From the NCBI RefSeq assembly GCF_014174405.1, contig NZ_JACEGA010000001.1, forward strand, positions 3,264,501-3,328,500: DNA of 64,000 nt, written 5' to 3'. Origin of the DNA: Variimorphobacter saccharofermentans (GTDB lineage Bacteria > Bacillota > Clostridia > Lachnospirales > Lachnospiraceae). This document shows, piece after piece, positions 54,505-63,338 of the stretch (position 1 is the stretch's first letter; each line of letters begins with the position of its first letter). Position numbers and translations under genes: made by a program. The notes beneath the pieces are model-generated. The model had not been told where the DNA came from, did not search any database, and saw only the letters and a list, made by a program, of their open reading frames with translations.

Positions 54505-56289
54505 CTATTCTGCTGCAATTCTTAATTCCTGACCGATATATATGAGATTCGGGTTCTTAATAGTATCTTTATTCCATTCGTAGATCTTCTTCCACTTTCC
54601 AGCATCTCCGAATAGTTTAACAGCGATTTTCCAAAGGTTGTCACCCTTTTGAACTACATAGGTACTATCTTCGCTTGATTCGTCTTCGGTATCAGTTACC
54701 TCTGGAACCTCTGTTACTTCAGGAGTCTCTGTAACCTCAGGTACCTCTGCATTAAGCCCAACGATTTTAATTCTGTTAGCACTTTCCTGGTTGATCGTGC
54801 CCTTTTCTTTCAGATATTCCAGTAATACATCTTCAATGGACCCAAATTCGTTCTCCACCTTAAAATCAGCAAGCATGGTATATCCGTCTCCTCCTGCTAT
54901 GATAAAATCGTTAGTAGCAAGGAGATATTCTGCTTTTTTATCAATTGCAACTCCATTCACTTTCACGTCGGATATCCGTTTCCCAGATAGCTTGGAGGCA
55001 TCAATCGTATAGGTAATACCGGATACCTGCAAAAATCCTCCCAGCGGTTCCGGATAAGTACTAGCACCCAATTCCAGCGCTTCTAAAATAGCCTCCCCTG
55101 TTACCTTCTTTGTTACTACATAGTTACCAAACGGGAAAACAGTAACCAAATCCTTCCGGCTGATATCTCCAATCTCAATGGATGCACGAATTCCACCGCC
55201 ATTCGTTATGGCTACATCAGCACCTGTTACATAACGGAATGCATCTGTTGTAAAGTCACCCAAATTCGTCTCTCCGGCGCGTACATGCTCCCTGATGCCA
55301 TCAAGATATACGGAAGTATGTCCAACTACTTCGGAAAGAAGCTTTTCCTGTTCGTTCTGATATTCAGTAGCTTTATCATCAACAGCCTTATCCGTACCAG
55401 TATATTCCGATGCGGAGATGAGATCTGCCTTCATAGCACCATCGGAGCCTATTATGACAACACCAATATTCTGTATGTAATCACCAGTACTTACGATTAA
55501 TGTGTCTCCTACAGTAAGACCTGCCTCTAAAACAGAATGACTGTGACCATCCACAATCAAATCGATACCATCCACCTTCTCTGCAACAAGCTTGGAAGTA
55601 TATTCACTGCTTTCATCCAATCCGAGATGAGCAAGAGCTATGATTACCTGTGCACCCTCGGCCTCTAATTCTTTAACCTCTTCCTTGGCTGCTTCTACAG
55701 GATTAGTAAATTCAATGCTTGTCACATTCTTGGGGTTAGTCTTATAAGCTGTTTCTGGAGTGGATAACCCGAATATACCGTATTTCACACCATTCTTTTC
55801 AATAATGATATGATCCTCAAGGAAATCCGAATTATCTGATTTATTCTTTATATTAGAAGAAAGTAACGGGAAATTCATATTCTTTGAAATTTCCTTCAAT
55901 GTTGAGGAACCATAGTTAAAATCATGATTACCTGGCGTCATTGCATCGTAACCAGCCAAATTCATGATTTTTACAATGCTTTCTCCCTTTACAAGGTTCG
56001 CAAAAGGCAATCCATGCAGGGTATCTCCCGCATCCAATAATATAACCTGAGCCCCTGCTGCCTCATAGCTTTTTTTCAGTGCACTGACAGCCGTAAAGCC
56101 CATGTAACCGCTGTCACTGTTAGGTACTGCTCTGGCATGACTATCATTGGTATGCATAATTACAGTCGTTCCTGCCAGGCTTTCTTGTCCGGTTGGAAGT
56201 GTTCCTGCTGCCACTGTTTGAAACGGTAAAATCACAAGTGCCAGCATCAACAAAATTGATACAATTCTTCTCCTATGTTTCATATTCAT
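54505..56289 (-). CDS. Secreted 5'-nucleotidase/metallophosphatase with LysM domain
   Basis: 594 aa with a signal peptide (cleavage near Ala28). The metallophosphoesterase domain has all metal motifs: IMHTNDSHAR, DAGDTLHG, PGNHDFNYG and VDGHSHSVLE. The 5'-nucleotidase C-terminal domain (about 325-510) has TNGGGIRASI and the substrate-stacking region FPFGNYVV. A TPEVTE-type linker (about 513-535) leads to one C-terminal LysM (YVVQKGDNLWKIA, about 543-592) that should bind peptidoglycan. The enzyme would release phosphate or nucleosides from extracellular nucleotides while held on the wall. It is monocistronic, with repeat copy 4 right after the stop. Confidence 0.93.
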   Translation of the reverse strand: MNMKHRRRIVSILLMLALVILPFQTVAAGTLPTGQESLAGTTVIMHTNDSHARAVPNSDSGYMGFTAVSALKKSYEAAGAQVILLDAGDTLHGLPFANLVKGESIVKIMNLAGYDAMTPGNHDFNYGSSTLKEISKNMNFPLLSSNIKNKSDNSDFLEDHIIIEKNGVKYGIFGLSTPETAYKTNPKNVTSIEFTNPVEAAKEEVKELEAEGAQVIIALAHLGLDESSEYTSKLVAEKVDGIDLIVDGHSHSVLEAGLTVGDTLIVSTGDYIQNIGVVIIGSDGAMKADLISASEYTGTDKAVDDKATEYQNEQEKLLSEVVGHTSVYLDGIREHVRAGETNLGDFTTDAFRYVTGADVAITNGGGIRASIEIGDISRKDLVTVFPFGNYVVTKKVTGEAILEALELGASTYPEPLGGFLQVSGITYTIDASKLSGKRISDVKVNGVAIDKKAEYLLATNDFIIAGGDGYTMLADFKVENEFGSIEDVLLEYLKEKGTINQESANRIKIVGLNAEVPEVTETPEVTEVPEVTDTEDESSEDSTYVVQKGDNLWKIAVKLFGDAGKWKKIYEWNKDTIKNPNLIYIGQELRIAAE

Positions 56290-56480
56290 CCACCTTTCTT
56301 TATATTGATAAACAATGCTTGATCAAGCATTATCTTATCCATAATAATATATTCCATTATAATCCATTTGGAACAGGCTATCAATATGATTTCATTTAAT
56401 TTGCTGCTTTCTACATGTCGAAAGCAAAGAATATAATTCTTTATATTACGAAACAGAAGAATTTAAGCATCATATTTTAA

Positions 56481-56518
56481 CTGATAATGTCGCATTTTCT
56501 TGTTTTCCGCATAAGATA
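56481..56518 (+). promoter_or_regulatory. Sigma-K-like promoter A
   Basis: CTGATAATGTCGCATT at 56481 and CATAAGATA at 56510-56518. CATAAGATA fits the sigma-K -10 consensus CATANNNTA. The same two blocks recur with identical 29-base offset before the paralogous gene at 56995. Confidence 0.65.
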
Positions 56519-56567
56519 TAGTAGGATTCAGGACGAATCAGTGTATCCAAGTAAAGGAGGAGTAAAT

Positions 56568-56855
56568 ATGACAGTAAACGAACTATGCAGACACATCGGC
56601 GAAACCGTTACTATTTTTACTGCGAGTGGCGGTGCTTCCGGTTGTGGTTTTACCGGCGTTCTTCTTCGCGTAAATCCTTGTTATGTTACATTAGTTAACA
56701 GAATTGGACAGCCGCCGGCAAATCCTATTAGCGAATCGATTTGCTGGGAACTTTTGAACGGAAAAGAAGGCAAAGGCACTCCGGTCTTCATGGTAGGTTC
56801 CGTTTGTGATATACCGATCGATAAGATTGTTGCTTTTTGTCATAATGCAGTCTAA
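56568..56855 (+). CDS. Small Cys-containing protein, putative spore-layer protein (paralogue A)
   Basis: 95 aa from the ATG at 56568, preceded by AAAGGAGG. It shares with the next gene the core IGETVTIFTxSGGASGCGFTG, then LLxVNxC, a LPP/QPPxNP turn and a C-terminal GSVCDIPIDxIxAFCHNAV. Four to five Cys are conserved, and the short beta-rich core recalls the CotB/Sm-like spore coat module; that is inference. There is no signal peptide. The sigma-K-like promoter suggests late mother-cell expression and a coat or exosporium location. Exact function unknown. Confidence 0.65.
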   Translation: MTVNELCRHIGETVTIFTASGGASGCGFTGVLLRVNPCYVTLVNRIGQPPANPISESICWELLNGKEGKGTPVFMVGSVCDIPIDKIVAFCHNAV

Positions 56856-56890
56856 ATGATAAAAATAAGTAATTATATTAATTTATATGT

Positions 56891-56928
56891 CTGATAATGT
56901 CACATTGAAGAAAAAGAGACATAAGATA
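56891..56928 (+). promoter_or_regulatory. Sigma-K-like promoter B
   Basis: CTGATAATGTCACATT at 56891 and CATAAGATA at 56920-56928, the same blocks and spacing as promoter A; the ACA in the upstream block fits a sigma-K -35 (AC), 15-16 bases from the -10. Confidence 0.7.
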
Positions 56929-56994
56929 AATTAGAAGCTATCTGCTGAAGACAGTAGATGATACTGTGATCAAAATGTAATTGGAGGTATATAT

Positions 56995-57405
56995 ATGGCA
57001 TTTAGAGGTTGTAATAATAATGGCAACGGCTTTAATTGTGGTTTTAACAACGGACTTAATGGTAACAGCCCGAGCTTTGTAGATCATATCAGTGAATTTA
57101 TAGGAGAGACTGTTACCATCTTTACCACTAGTGGAGGAGCTTCCGGTTGTGGCTTCACCGGATTCCTATTATCAGTCAATTCATGCTTTGTCCGTTTAGT
57201 TACAGATCAGGGTCTTCCGCCCAGTAATCCACTAGCCGAAAATATTTGTGGTGAATTCGATGGTGGTCCCGGATGTCAAGGACCAAGAGGCATAGAAGGC
57301 TTATTTAATGGAAAGGGGAAAGGAAATGGGAACGGCAAGATTACCGGATCCGTTTGCGATATACCGATTGACAGAATCGCAGCTTTCTGCCACAACGCAG
57401 TATAA
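56995..57405 (+). CDS. Small Cys-containing protein, putative spore-layer protein (paralogue B)
   Basis: 136 aa with GGAGG upstream. An Asn/Gly-rich N-terminus (FRGCNNNGNGFNCGFNNGLN) precedes the shared core (residues about 32-80), and a Gly/Lys/Asn insert (NGKGKGNGNGK) precedes the shared C-terminus GSVCDIPIDRIAAFCHNAV. Gly/Asn-rich low-complexity tails with Cys are common in spore coat and exosporium proteins. It is a tandem paralogue of the preceding gene but has its own sigma-K-like promoter, so it need not depend on read-through. No enzyme motif. Confidence 0.7.
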   Translation: MAFRGCNNNGNGFNCGFNNGLNGNSPSFVDHISEFIGETVTIFTTSGGASGCGFTGFLLSVNSCFVRLVTDQGLPPSNPLAENICGEFDGGPGCQGPRGIEGLFNGKGKGNGNGKITGSVCDIPIDRIAAFCHNAV

Positions 57406-57433
57406 AGTATGAATGTAAATAATTAATACCAAC

Positions 57434-57459
57434 AAAAAAAGGGGCAATAGCCCTTTTTT
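57434..57459. terminator. Bidirectional terminator after paralogue B
   Basis: AAAAAAGGG(G)C and GCCCTTTTTT around a short AATA loop, ideal for both converging genes. Confidence 0.9.
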
Positions 57460-57466
57460 CTTGATA

Positions 57467-57718
57467 TTAATTCTGATTTTCTTCCAAAGCCTGTATCTCC
57501 CATATTTGTTCCTGCTGTTCCAAACCAAATTGCTCTTTCATCATCTCATTATTACAGGACTCCATAACGAAATTGAATAGTGCTTCCATCTCCTCATCAA
57601 TCTGCTTTTGAAAATACTTTTGTTGATAGCTTGAAGTAGCAAAGACCTGTAATTGACTAAAATGGCATATCTCTTTTAAATATTGGTACATTATATTACG
57701 AAACTCCAGTTCATCCAT
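57467..57718 (-). CDS. Small hypothetical helical protein
   Basis: 83 aa, MDELEFRNIMYQYLKEICHF..., helical and rich in Gln and Glu, with two Cys. AGAGGTG six bases before the ATG supports translation. I do not recognise it. It faces the two putative spore genes across a shared terminator and could belong to the same late-sporulation set, but no sigma-K-like box is obvious before it. Confidence 0.55.
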   Translation of the reverse strand: MDELEFRNIMYQYLKEICHFSQLQVFATSSYQQKYFQKQIDEEMEALFNFVMESCNNEMMKEQFGLEQQEQIWEIQALEENQN

Positions 57719-57847
57719 ACCAGCACCTCTTCCCCGCCATTTCTAATGATAGATCAGCTGTATTACTACATTAATTTATACGGAATTAGGAAGACTATTA
57801 TGCCTTTTTACAATGATGATTATGAACTGTTTGTTATCATACACTGT

Positions 57848-58051
57848 CTATCCGAATAAAGTACATCCCATTGCTTTTAACTGTACAATTCGTTTCTTAA
57901 TATCCTCTTCAGAGCATTTAAAATAGCGCGCAAGACAAGGGATGCAAAGATATTCCCTCGCACCCCTGTTAACCAGCCTTCGATAGATCGCTTTTTCATC
58001 TCGTTCCAGCTTCTTATTACATTGCATACAATATTGGCCATTATCACTCAT
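57848..58051 (-). CDS. Small zinc-ribbon protein coupled to the GH27 gene
   Basis: 67 aa with two CxxC knuckles (CMQC at residues 8-11 and CIPC at 36-39), enough for one Zn site, followed by a helical region EEDIKKRIVQLKAMGC. Its ATG overlaps the GH27 stop by eight bases, so translation is coupled. It has no DNA-binding helix-turn-helix, and I do not know a function; a small regulator or protein-binding adaptor of the mannan operon is possible. It is the last gene of that operon. Confidence 0.65.
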   Translation of the reverse strand: MSDNGQYCMQCNKKLERDEKAIYRRLVNRGAREYLCIPCLARYFKCSEEDIKKRIVQLKAMGCTLFG

Positions 58052-59177
58052 TCATTTTTACCAATTCCGCCCGTAAAATCTTACAATGATGCGGTTCCAG
58101 TTTACAGGTATAATTTTCGGAGAATTCTCCGATATCCTCATGTTCCCAAAGATCTCTTAGTTTAAAGCCATATCCCGCGCTACTCGGAAGCCCCATATCC
58201 CAGAACTGCAGAGAGCCTTCACCGGTGTCCTCTCCCATATTGAAGAAGCCGATTCCATAGCTTCCGTCAGACATAGGTTTAATATATATTTTAACATCGG
58301 GATTATTCCACTGTTCCATACTATATGCCTGACGTCCCTCCGGATCCTGATTCAGCGCAATCACTTCTTTATTTGTTAAAATCTCCCTCGTTTTCTCGTT
58401 CATATTACGGATATCACATCCGATCATCAAAGGAGAATTCATGATGCACCATAGAGAGAAATGAGTTTTGTATTCCTCATCACTGCATCCTCCAAGAGCC
58501 ACATTTCCCTTACCATACATTCCCACTACCAACATATCGATATCATTATAGCAATAAGGCGCACTGTAGCATTCCTTATTCCACTGGCTCAGGGCCAGCT
58601 TCTTTATAGATTCCCAATTATCCTGAATATCACCGGTTGAACGATACATATGTGCGTTGGAAGCTCTTATCCACTCATATGTATTATCATTACCCCAATT
58701 GCAGGCACTGAACAGGATTTCCCTGCCACAGTTTCTTAACGCCATACCCATTCGCTTATATAATATATGTCCTGGAATGTTATGAGGTTTGTAGCAGTAA
58801 TCATATTTCAGATAATCGACCCCCCACTCTGCAAAGGTCTTAGCATCAACAAACTCATGCTCAAGACTGGAAGGATGCCCCGCGCAGGTCATCGTACCGG
58901 CACAGGAATACATACCAAACTTTAATCCCTTTGAATGTACATAATCTGCCACTGCTTTCATACCATTTGGAAATTTATTAGGATCTGGTACAAGTAGCCC
59001 GTCTTTATCTCGTTTTTTCTCCGACCAGCAATCATCAATGACTATGTATTCGTAACCGGCATCCAACAATCCCAGCTCGGCCCAGATGTCTGCAATTCTC
59101 TTAATTAAATCTTCTGATATATCCCAGCCAAATGTGTTCCATGAATTCCATCCCATAGGCGGTGTTTGTGCTAACAT
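58044..59177 (-). CDS. GH27 alpha-galactosidase
   Basis: 377 aa, retaining alpha-galactosidase that removes alpha-1,6-galactosyl branches, here likely from galactomanno-oligosaccharides. It opens with the family signature TPPMGWNSWNTFGW. The nucleophile is Asp126 in YLKYDYC and the acid/base is Asp183 in RSTGDIQDNW. A C-terminal beta-sandwich follows from about 285. No signal peptide: cytoplasmic. It lies 30 bases after the CE17-type gene and overlaps the zinc-ribbon gene. With the GH36 gene at 32-34 kb the window has two alpha-galactosidases of different families. Confidence 0.93.
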   Translation of the reverse strand: MLAQTPPMGWNSWNTFGWDISEDLIKRIADIWAELGLLDAGYEYIVIDDCWSEKKRDKDGLLVPDPNKFPNGMKAVADYVHSKGLKFGMYSCAGTMTCAGHPSSLEHEFVDAKTFAEWGVDYLKYDYCYKPHNIPGHILYKRMGMALRNCGREILFSACNWGNDNTYEWIRASNAHMYRSTGDIQDNWESIKKLALSQWNKECYSAPYCYNDIDMLVVGMYGKGNVALGGCSDEEYKTHFSLWCIMNSPLMIGCDIRNMNEKTREILTNKEVIALNQDPEGRQAYSMEQWNNPDVKIYIKPMSDGSYGIGFFNMGEDTGEGSLQFWDMGLPSSAGYGFKLRDLWEHEDIGEFSENYTCKLEPHHCKILRAELVKMNE

Positions 59178-59207
59178 ATCTTCTTCTCCTTCTATTTCAT
59201 TGCTTAT

Positions 59208-60344
59208 TTACGAAGTAATAATCGACACCAGATAAAAATCCTTGTCCTCCACTTCGGTATCAATCGTTATGGTAACCTTATGTTTTCCCGGCTTGTCTGC
59301 TATCATGACATCCTGTAAATACAGACAATCTCCCCAGGTCTCCTCAAAATTTGCATCCAATATTACAGCCTTCTGTTCATCCTGATCAATCACTACCTTT
59401 GCTATGGGAGCAGGATGAACTGCATATTTTCGATACTGTATTGCAATCGTGGCTCCTTCTACTTCAAAGGTAATACTGCTGCCGGCAGTGTTGCCGAACC
59501 AGCCATTACGGAAATTATCCCAAACGTTCTCTTTCGGTTTCTTATCCGGATAGAACCCGTTCAGTTCAGGCGTTATACTGAGGTTATTTCTGCGTACCGA
59601 TGTTATATAGCGGTTTTTCGTAATCGGTTTCTCCGGTACATGATATTCTATGTATTCTTCTTTCCTCTGTACCACCTGCTCATGAATCAAATCAAGCAGA
59701 TTTGTAATGACTCCTGCCACAAGGCCGTGTCCAAAATCATTGGGATGAAGATTATCCTCACTGATATCCGTATTATTCAAGTTGCCTTTTTCAATATCCC
59801 TATATAAGCTTTCTTTCATGCTTACTATAGGAAGATCATAATACTTGCCAATCTCATTATGTACTCGCTGCGCATTACGCCCATCATCATAAAAAACATT
59901 ATTGAACATAAACAATGCAGGTTGTACGGGTGACAGTAACAGCTTACGTATCAGACCTTCAAAGGTTTCTTGATACAGCGAAGTGTCCTCGTCATTCACA
60001 CTGAATTCTACGAATACCATATCCGGCTTATGGATAAGAACATCCTCCTCCACTCTGGCTACTCCGAACTTGGAGCTGGTGGCACCAACTCCTGCATTAA
60101 TATACACACATTTTGCCCGAGGAAACGTTCTCTCCCACCATTCGAAGACACGATAGGCATAACAGGTCTCAGGAGATGTAGCTGCAGCCCCTGCAGTAAT
60201 GGACCCTCCCAGGAAACCAATAGTAATCTCCTTACCGGAAGTGGCTTTTTCCATTACACGTTTCATTCGTGCCAGATTACCGATATTAATAATCCCCCTG
60301 TCATATACTTCTTTCCAATTGATTGAATTTAAATTCTGATTCAT
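59208..60344 (-). CDS. SGNH acetylesterase, CE17-type mannan O-acetylesterase
   Basis: 378 aa. N-terminal SGNH hydrolase (about 1-230): nucleophile Ser48 in GFLGGSIT, oxyanion Gly/Asn in INAGVGATSS and VEFSVND, and the Asp197-x-x-His200 dyad in EDNLHPND. A C-terminal beta-sandwich like CBM35 (about 250-378) follows. This order matches CE17 esterases described from the Roseburia mannan locus, and is the reverse of CE2 enzymes, which carry the sandwich first. It should strip acetyl groups from mannose residues inside the cell before GH130 acts. No signal peptide. It starts 11 bases after the GH130 stop. Confidence 0.85.
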   Translation of the reverse strand: MNQNLNSINWKEVYDRGIINIGNLARMKRVMEKATSGKEITIGFLGGSITAGAAATSPETCYAYRVFEWWERTFPRAKCVYINAGVGATSSKFGVARVEEDVLIHKPDMVFVEFSVNDEDTSLYQETFEGLIRKLLLSPVQPALFMFNNVFYDDGRNAQRVHNEIGKYYDLPIVSMKESLYRDIEKGNLNNTDISEDNLHPNDFGHGLVAGVITNLLDLIHEQVVQRKEEYIEYHVPEKPITKNRYITSVRRNNLSITPELNGFYPDKKPKENVWDNFRNGWFGNTAGSSITFEVEGATIAIQYRKYAVHPAPIAKVVIDQDEQKAVILDANFEETWGDCLYLQDVMIADKPGKHKVTITIDTEVEDKDFYLVSIITS

Positions 60345-60355
60345 ACTCTCATCCC

Positions 60356-61375
60356 TTACATTACACCGTAGTTACGGTCATCCTCGCTGGTTCCTTCATT
60401 TGCCTTAATATAATCAACAATCTCATCAACTGTTGTGAAGGCAAGTCCAACGTAGCTATCCGCAGCACCATAATAAATTGCTATTCTGCCCGTCTTTGCA
60501 TCAGTCAGCGCTGCACATGGGAATACAACATTTGCAACAAAGCCCCTCTCCTCATACCATTCCTCAGGAGTAAGGATAAAGGTATCACAGCGATGCTTTA
60601 CTATGGACGGGTTATCAATATCCAGAATACAAGCACCCATGCTGTATACATAACCATTGCAGGTTCCGGTAACACCATGATAGAACAACAGCCATCCCTC
60701 ACTTGTTTCAATGGGGGCAGCGCCTCCTCCAATCTTTAAGGATTGCCACCACTGACTGCCTTTCGCCATTACATGTCTGTGCTTACCCCAGTAAACCATA
60801 TCCGGGCTTTCACTTAAGAAGACATCTCCAAAGGGAGTATGCCCACTGTCACTAGGCCTTGACAGAAGAGCAAAATTGTTATTAATCTTTCTGGGGAACA
60901 ATACACCGTTACGGTTAAACGGAAGGAAAGGATTCTCCAGTCTAACAAACTTCTTAAAATCAGTTGTCTTCGCTATTCCCAATGCAGCTCCATAGAAATC
61001 CGTACACCAGATAATATAATAGGTATCTTCTACTTTAATTAATCTTGGATCGTATGCATACCGGGGCATATACGGCTCGCCCTTTTCATTAACAAATGAG
61101 ATTTTATCCGGCTCATAGTTCCAATGAATCGCATCCTTACTATGTCCCAGATAAAGATATGGTATACCATTGGTCTGTTCTCCCCGGAATACACCTATGA
61201 ATTCTCCTTGGTAAGGTACAACTGCACTATTAAAGATTCTTGCAACTCCTTTTAACGGATTACGTCCGATGATCGGATTCTCTGAATATCTCCATACTGG
61301 TCCCACACAATTCTCAGGCTTATCCTGCCAGGGAATGTTAGGTAAATTATCTGCTATTATTTTTACATTACTCAT
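60356..61375 (-). CDS. GH130 beta-1,4-mannoside phosphorylase
   Basis: 339 aa five-bladed propeller enzyme that phosphorolyses beta-1,4-mannosides to alpha-mannose 1-phosphate. The catalytic Asp109 is in YAYDPRLIK, and phosphate-binding Arg/Lys residues are in GVARIFNSAVV and FPRKINNNFALLSRPSD. Length and motifs resemble the mannooligosaccharide-type (GH130_2) rather than the longer mannosyl-glucose phosphorylase (GH130_1), but that needs a tree. Only one GH130 is in the window, and no mannobiose epimerase is present. It lies 23 bases after GH26. Confidence 0.92.
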   Translation of the reverse strand: MSNVKIIADNLPNIPWQDKPENCVGPVWRYSENPIIGRNPLKGVARIFNSAVVPYQGEFIGVFRGEQTNGIPYLYLGHSKDAIHWNYEPDKISFVNEKGEPYMPRYAYDPRLIKVEDTYYIIWCTDFYGAALGIAKTTDFKKFVRLENPFLPFNRNGVLFPRKINNNFALLSRPSDSGHTPFGDVFLSESPDMVYWGKHRHVMAKGSQWWQSLKIGGGAAPIETSEGWLLFYHGVTGTCNGYVYSMGACILDIDNPSIVKHRCDTFILTPEEWYEERGFVANVVFPCAALTDAKTGRIAIYYGAADSYVGLAFTTVDEIVDYIKANEGTSEDDRNYGVM

Positions 61376-61398
61376 AGTCGTTCTCCTTTATGTTAAAA

Positions 61399-63069
61399 TT
61401 AATTTCCATAGGTTTTTAAATCAGGTAATTCATCCAGAGTGATTACCTTGTCACTGGAATAGACCTTCACCATCATATCGGTCTCAGTATATTTTTCTGA
61501 TAATTGATCGGTACTGTCCTGAACTAAGAATTCACCTTCCCAGGTGCCAAAATACAACCACATAGCGTTGTCACGAACAGCCATATCCGGATCAAACAAG
61601 CATCCATTCTCGGTCATGGCAATAAGCTTTTTTACATCACCATTCCAGCGAACTAATTCATTGAACTTTGCGGACTGGGAATTATAAACCCTCTCTCCTG
61701 GATAAATATCCGTTCCAATAATGTCCACGTATTCGTCACCAGGATACCAATCCTTATTCTGACCATTCCATACCCATATCAGATTATGAATTTGATGATA
61801 GTTTGTCAACCGGTCAAAAAGAAGCCGATACAGCTCGATGTATGCTTCTGGGCCGGATGCTCCCCACCAAAACCAGCCTCCGCTAGCCTCATGTAGAGGC
61901 CTCCACAAAACCGGAACATCCTCTGCTTGAAGCCTCTTTAACTGAAATGCAATAGTATCAATATCCCTTAATAACAATTCATAACCCTCGGGATCCTTAC
62001 CCTTCATTATTTTTTGCAAATCTATATTCGTTCCTTCTGTGTAAAATCCTTTCCACCAGGGAATATCTGAAGAGTTCACAAGATATGGCTCCGGTGCATT
62101 CCAGTGCCAGCAGAAAGTCACAATTCCCCCCTCTTGATGAAAGTTCAATGCATATTCCACATCGTGACTCACTGAGCCATGTGCTACTCTTGAAGGAGTA
62201 TATTCTATAAAATCCAAGCCTAATATTGCTGGATATTTACCGGTTGCCTGATTAATCGCCTTGAATTCATTTCCATTCTTACCACGATCCCCATACTGAC
62301 CGGAAATGATGTACTTCCCGTATATATCCGTCAGATACTGCATTAATCGTATGGTCGCTTCCGATGCATTAGGATCGGCTAACTCAGCACTAACACGGTA
62401 AATAGAAGGGTCTGCATCTTCCGATGCAGTTATTTTCAATGAATCAAGTAAAATCCAACCCCAGCTCTTGGTAATCGTAATCTTATTAATTCCAGAATTT
62501 AAGTATACCCTTTCCAATATCGAATCTGTAAAATCATCCTCATCAACAACAGTTACTCCTACATTTTCACCGTTAACAAGAACATTATTCTCTTTATAGC
62601 CCGTATTCCCTGCGCTGATAAAGTTTAGATCATATGCACCTGCACCCGGAACCTCCACTGTAAAGGTTACTGTATCCGAATCCGTTTCCATTCCCGTGAG
62701 ATAACCCGACCCACTATAGCCTTTTTTCTTGCTTTCTATATGTATATTACCAGTAAACTCTGCATCCTCTGCTTCTATCGTCAATTGAAAGTCAGGATTA
62801 TATTGCATGTCCATACTTGAGATCTCCAATGCCTTATCTGCCTTATCTGCCTTATCTGCCTCATCTGCTTCTTCTGTTTCTTTCTCTTCTGTCGTATTCT
62901 CTTCCAGCGCATCCCCCATATCAATATCATTCATCCCGTCTTTTTCTTCTTTATGGAGAGCAGGGGTAGCTATGGTTTCTTCAAGATCTTTCCTATTATC
63001 CTCGTAATTACATGCAGCAAAAAGTAATATCAAAGCAATAATAACAGAATTAAATAGTACTTTTTTCAT
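61399..63069 (-). CDS. GH26 beta-mannanase lipoprotein with CBM35
   Basis: Endo-beta-1,4-mannanase held on the cell surface. 556 aa from the ATG at 63069, with AGGAG upstream. A lipobox LLFAACN (Cys20) is followed by an acidic Glu/Ala/Asp/Lys linker, a CBM35 (about 95-215, ending GWILLDSLKIT) and the GH26 barrel (about 235-540) with acid/base Glu394 in WRPLHEASGGW and nucleophile Glu487 in IAMTENGC. First gene of the mannan operon: GH26, GH130, CE17-type, GH27, zinc ribbon, with gaps of 23, 11, 30 and an overlap. The linker DNA holds a 9-bp tandem repeat. Confidence 0.94.
   Translation of the reverse strand: MKKVLFNSVIIALILLFAACNYEDNRKDLEETIATPALHKEEKDGMNDIDMGDALEENTTEEKETEEADEADKADKADKALEISSMDMQYNPDFQLTIEAEDAEFTGNIHIESKKKGYSGSGYLTGMETDSDTVTFTVEVPGAGAYDLNFISAGNTGYKENNVLVNGENVGVTVVDEDDFTDSILERVYLNSGINKITITKSWGWILLDSLKITASEDADPSIYRVSAELADPNASEATIRLMQYLTDIYGKYIISGQYGDRGKNGNEFKAINQATGKYPAILGLDFIEYTPSRVAHGSVSHDVEYALNFHQEGGIVTFCWHWNAPEPYLVNSSDIPWWKGFYTEGTNIDLQKIMKGKDPEGYELLLRDIDTIAFQLKRLQAEDVPVLWRPLHEASGGWFWWGASGPEAYIELYRLLFDRLTNYHQIHNLIWVWNGQNKDWYPGDEYVDIIGTDIYPGERVYNSQSAKFNELVRWNGDVKKLIAMTENGCLFDPDMAVRDNAMWLYFGTWEGEFLVQDSTDQLSEKYTETDMMVKVYSSDKVITLDELPDLKTYGN
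62831..62875. repeat. 9-bp tandem repeat in the GH26 linker
   Basis: Five units: GCCTTATCT three times, GCCTCATCT and the degenerate GCTTCTTCT. On the minus strand they encode an Ala-Asp-Lys/Glu repeat in the linker. Unit length is a multiple of three, so changes in copy number would keep the frame. Confidence 0.85.
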
Positions 63070-63270
63070 GTTTCTCCTTTTCATCTTACTATAGTTTCGT
63101 TGCGTTATTCAACCAAAAATCTACAACTTTCTTGAATCAATTAATAAACCAAATGAATCATCCTCTAGATGACACTTCACTCCCGAATGAATTCTAAAGT
63201 AATTATTAACTCATTCAAAAAAGCATAACTCTGCAACACATGAATCTAATTAAATAAATATAATTTTTAC

Positions 63271-63320
63271 AAAAAAAGGTTGCAGTACCAAAAGGTTCCC
63301 CGTTGATACCGCAACCTTTT
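63271..63320 (-). terminator. Terminator of the solute-binding protein gene
   Basis: On the minus strand AAAAGGTTGCGGTA ... TACTGCAACCTTTT, with one G-U, followed by TTTTTG. It separates the transporter gene from the GH26 operon. 63085-63270 must hold the GH26 promoter, but I cannot point to convincing hexamers. Confidence 0.85.
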
Positions 63321-63338
63321 CCAATTAATCTATATTAC

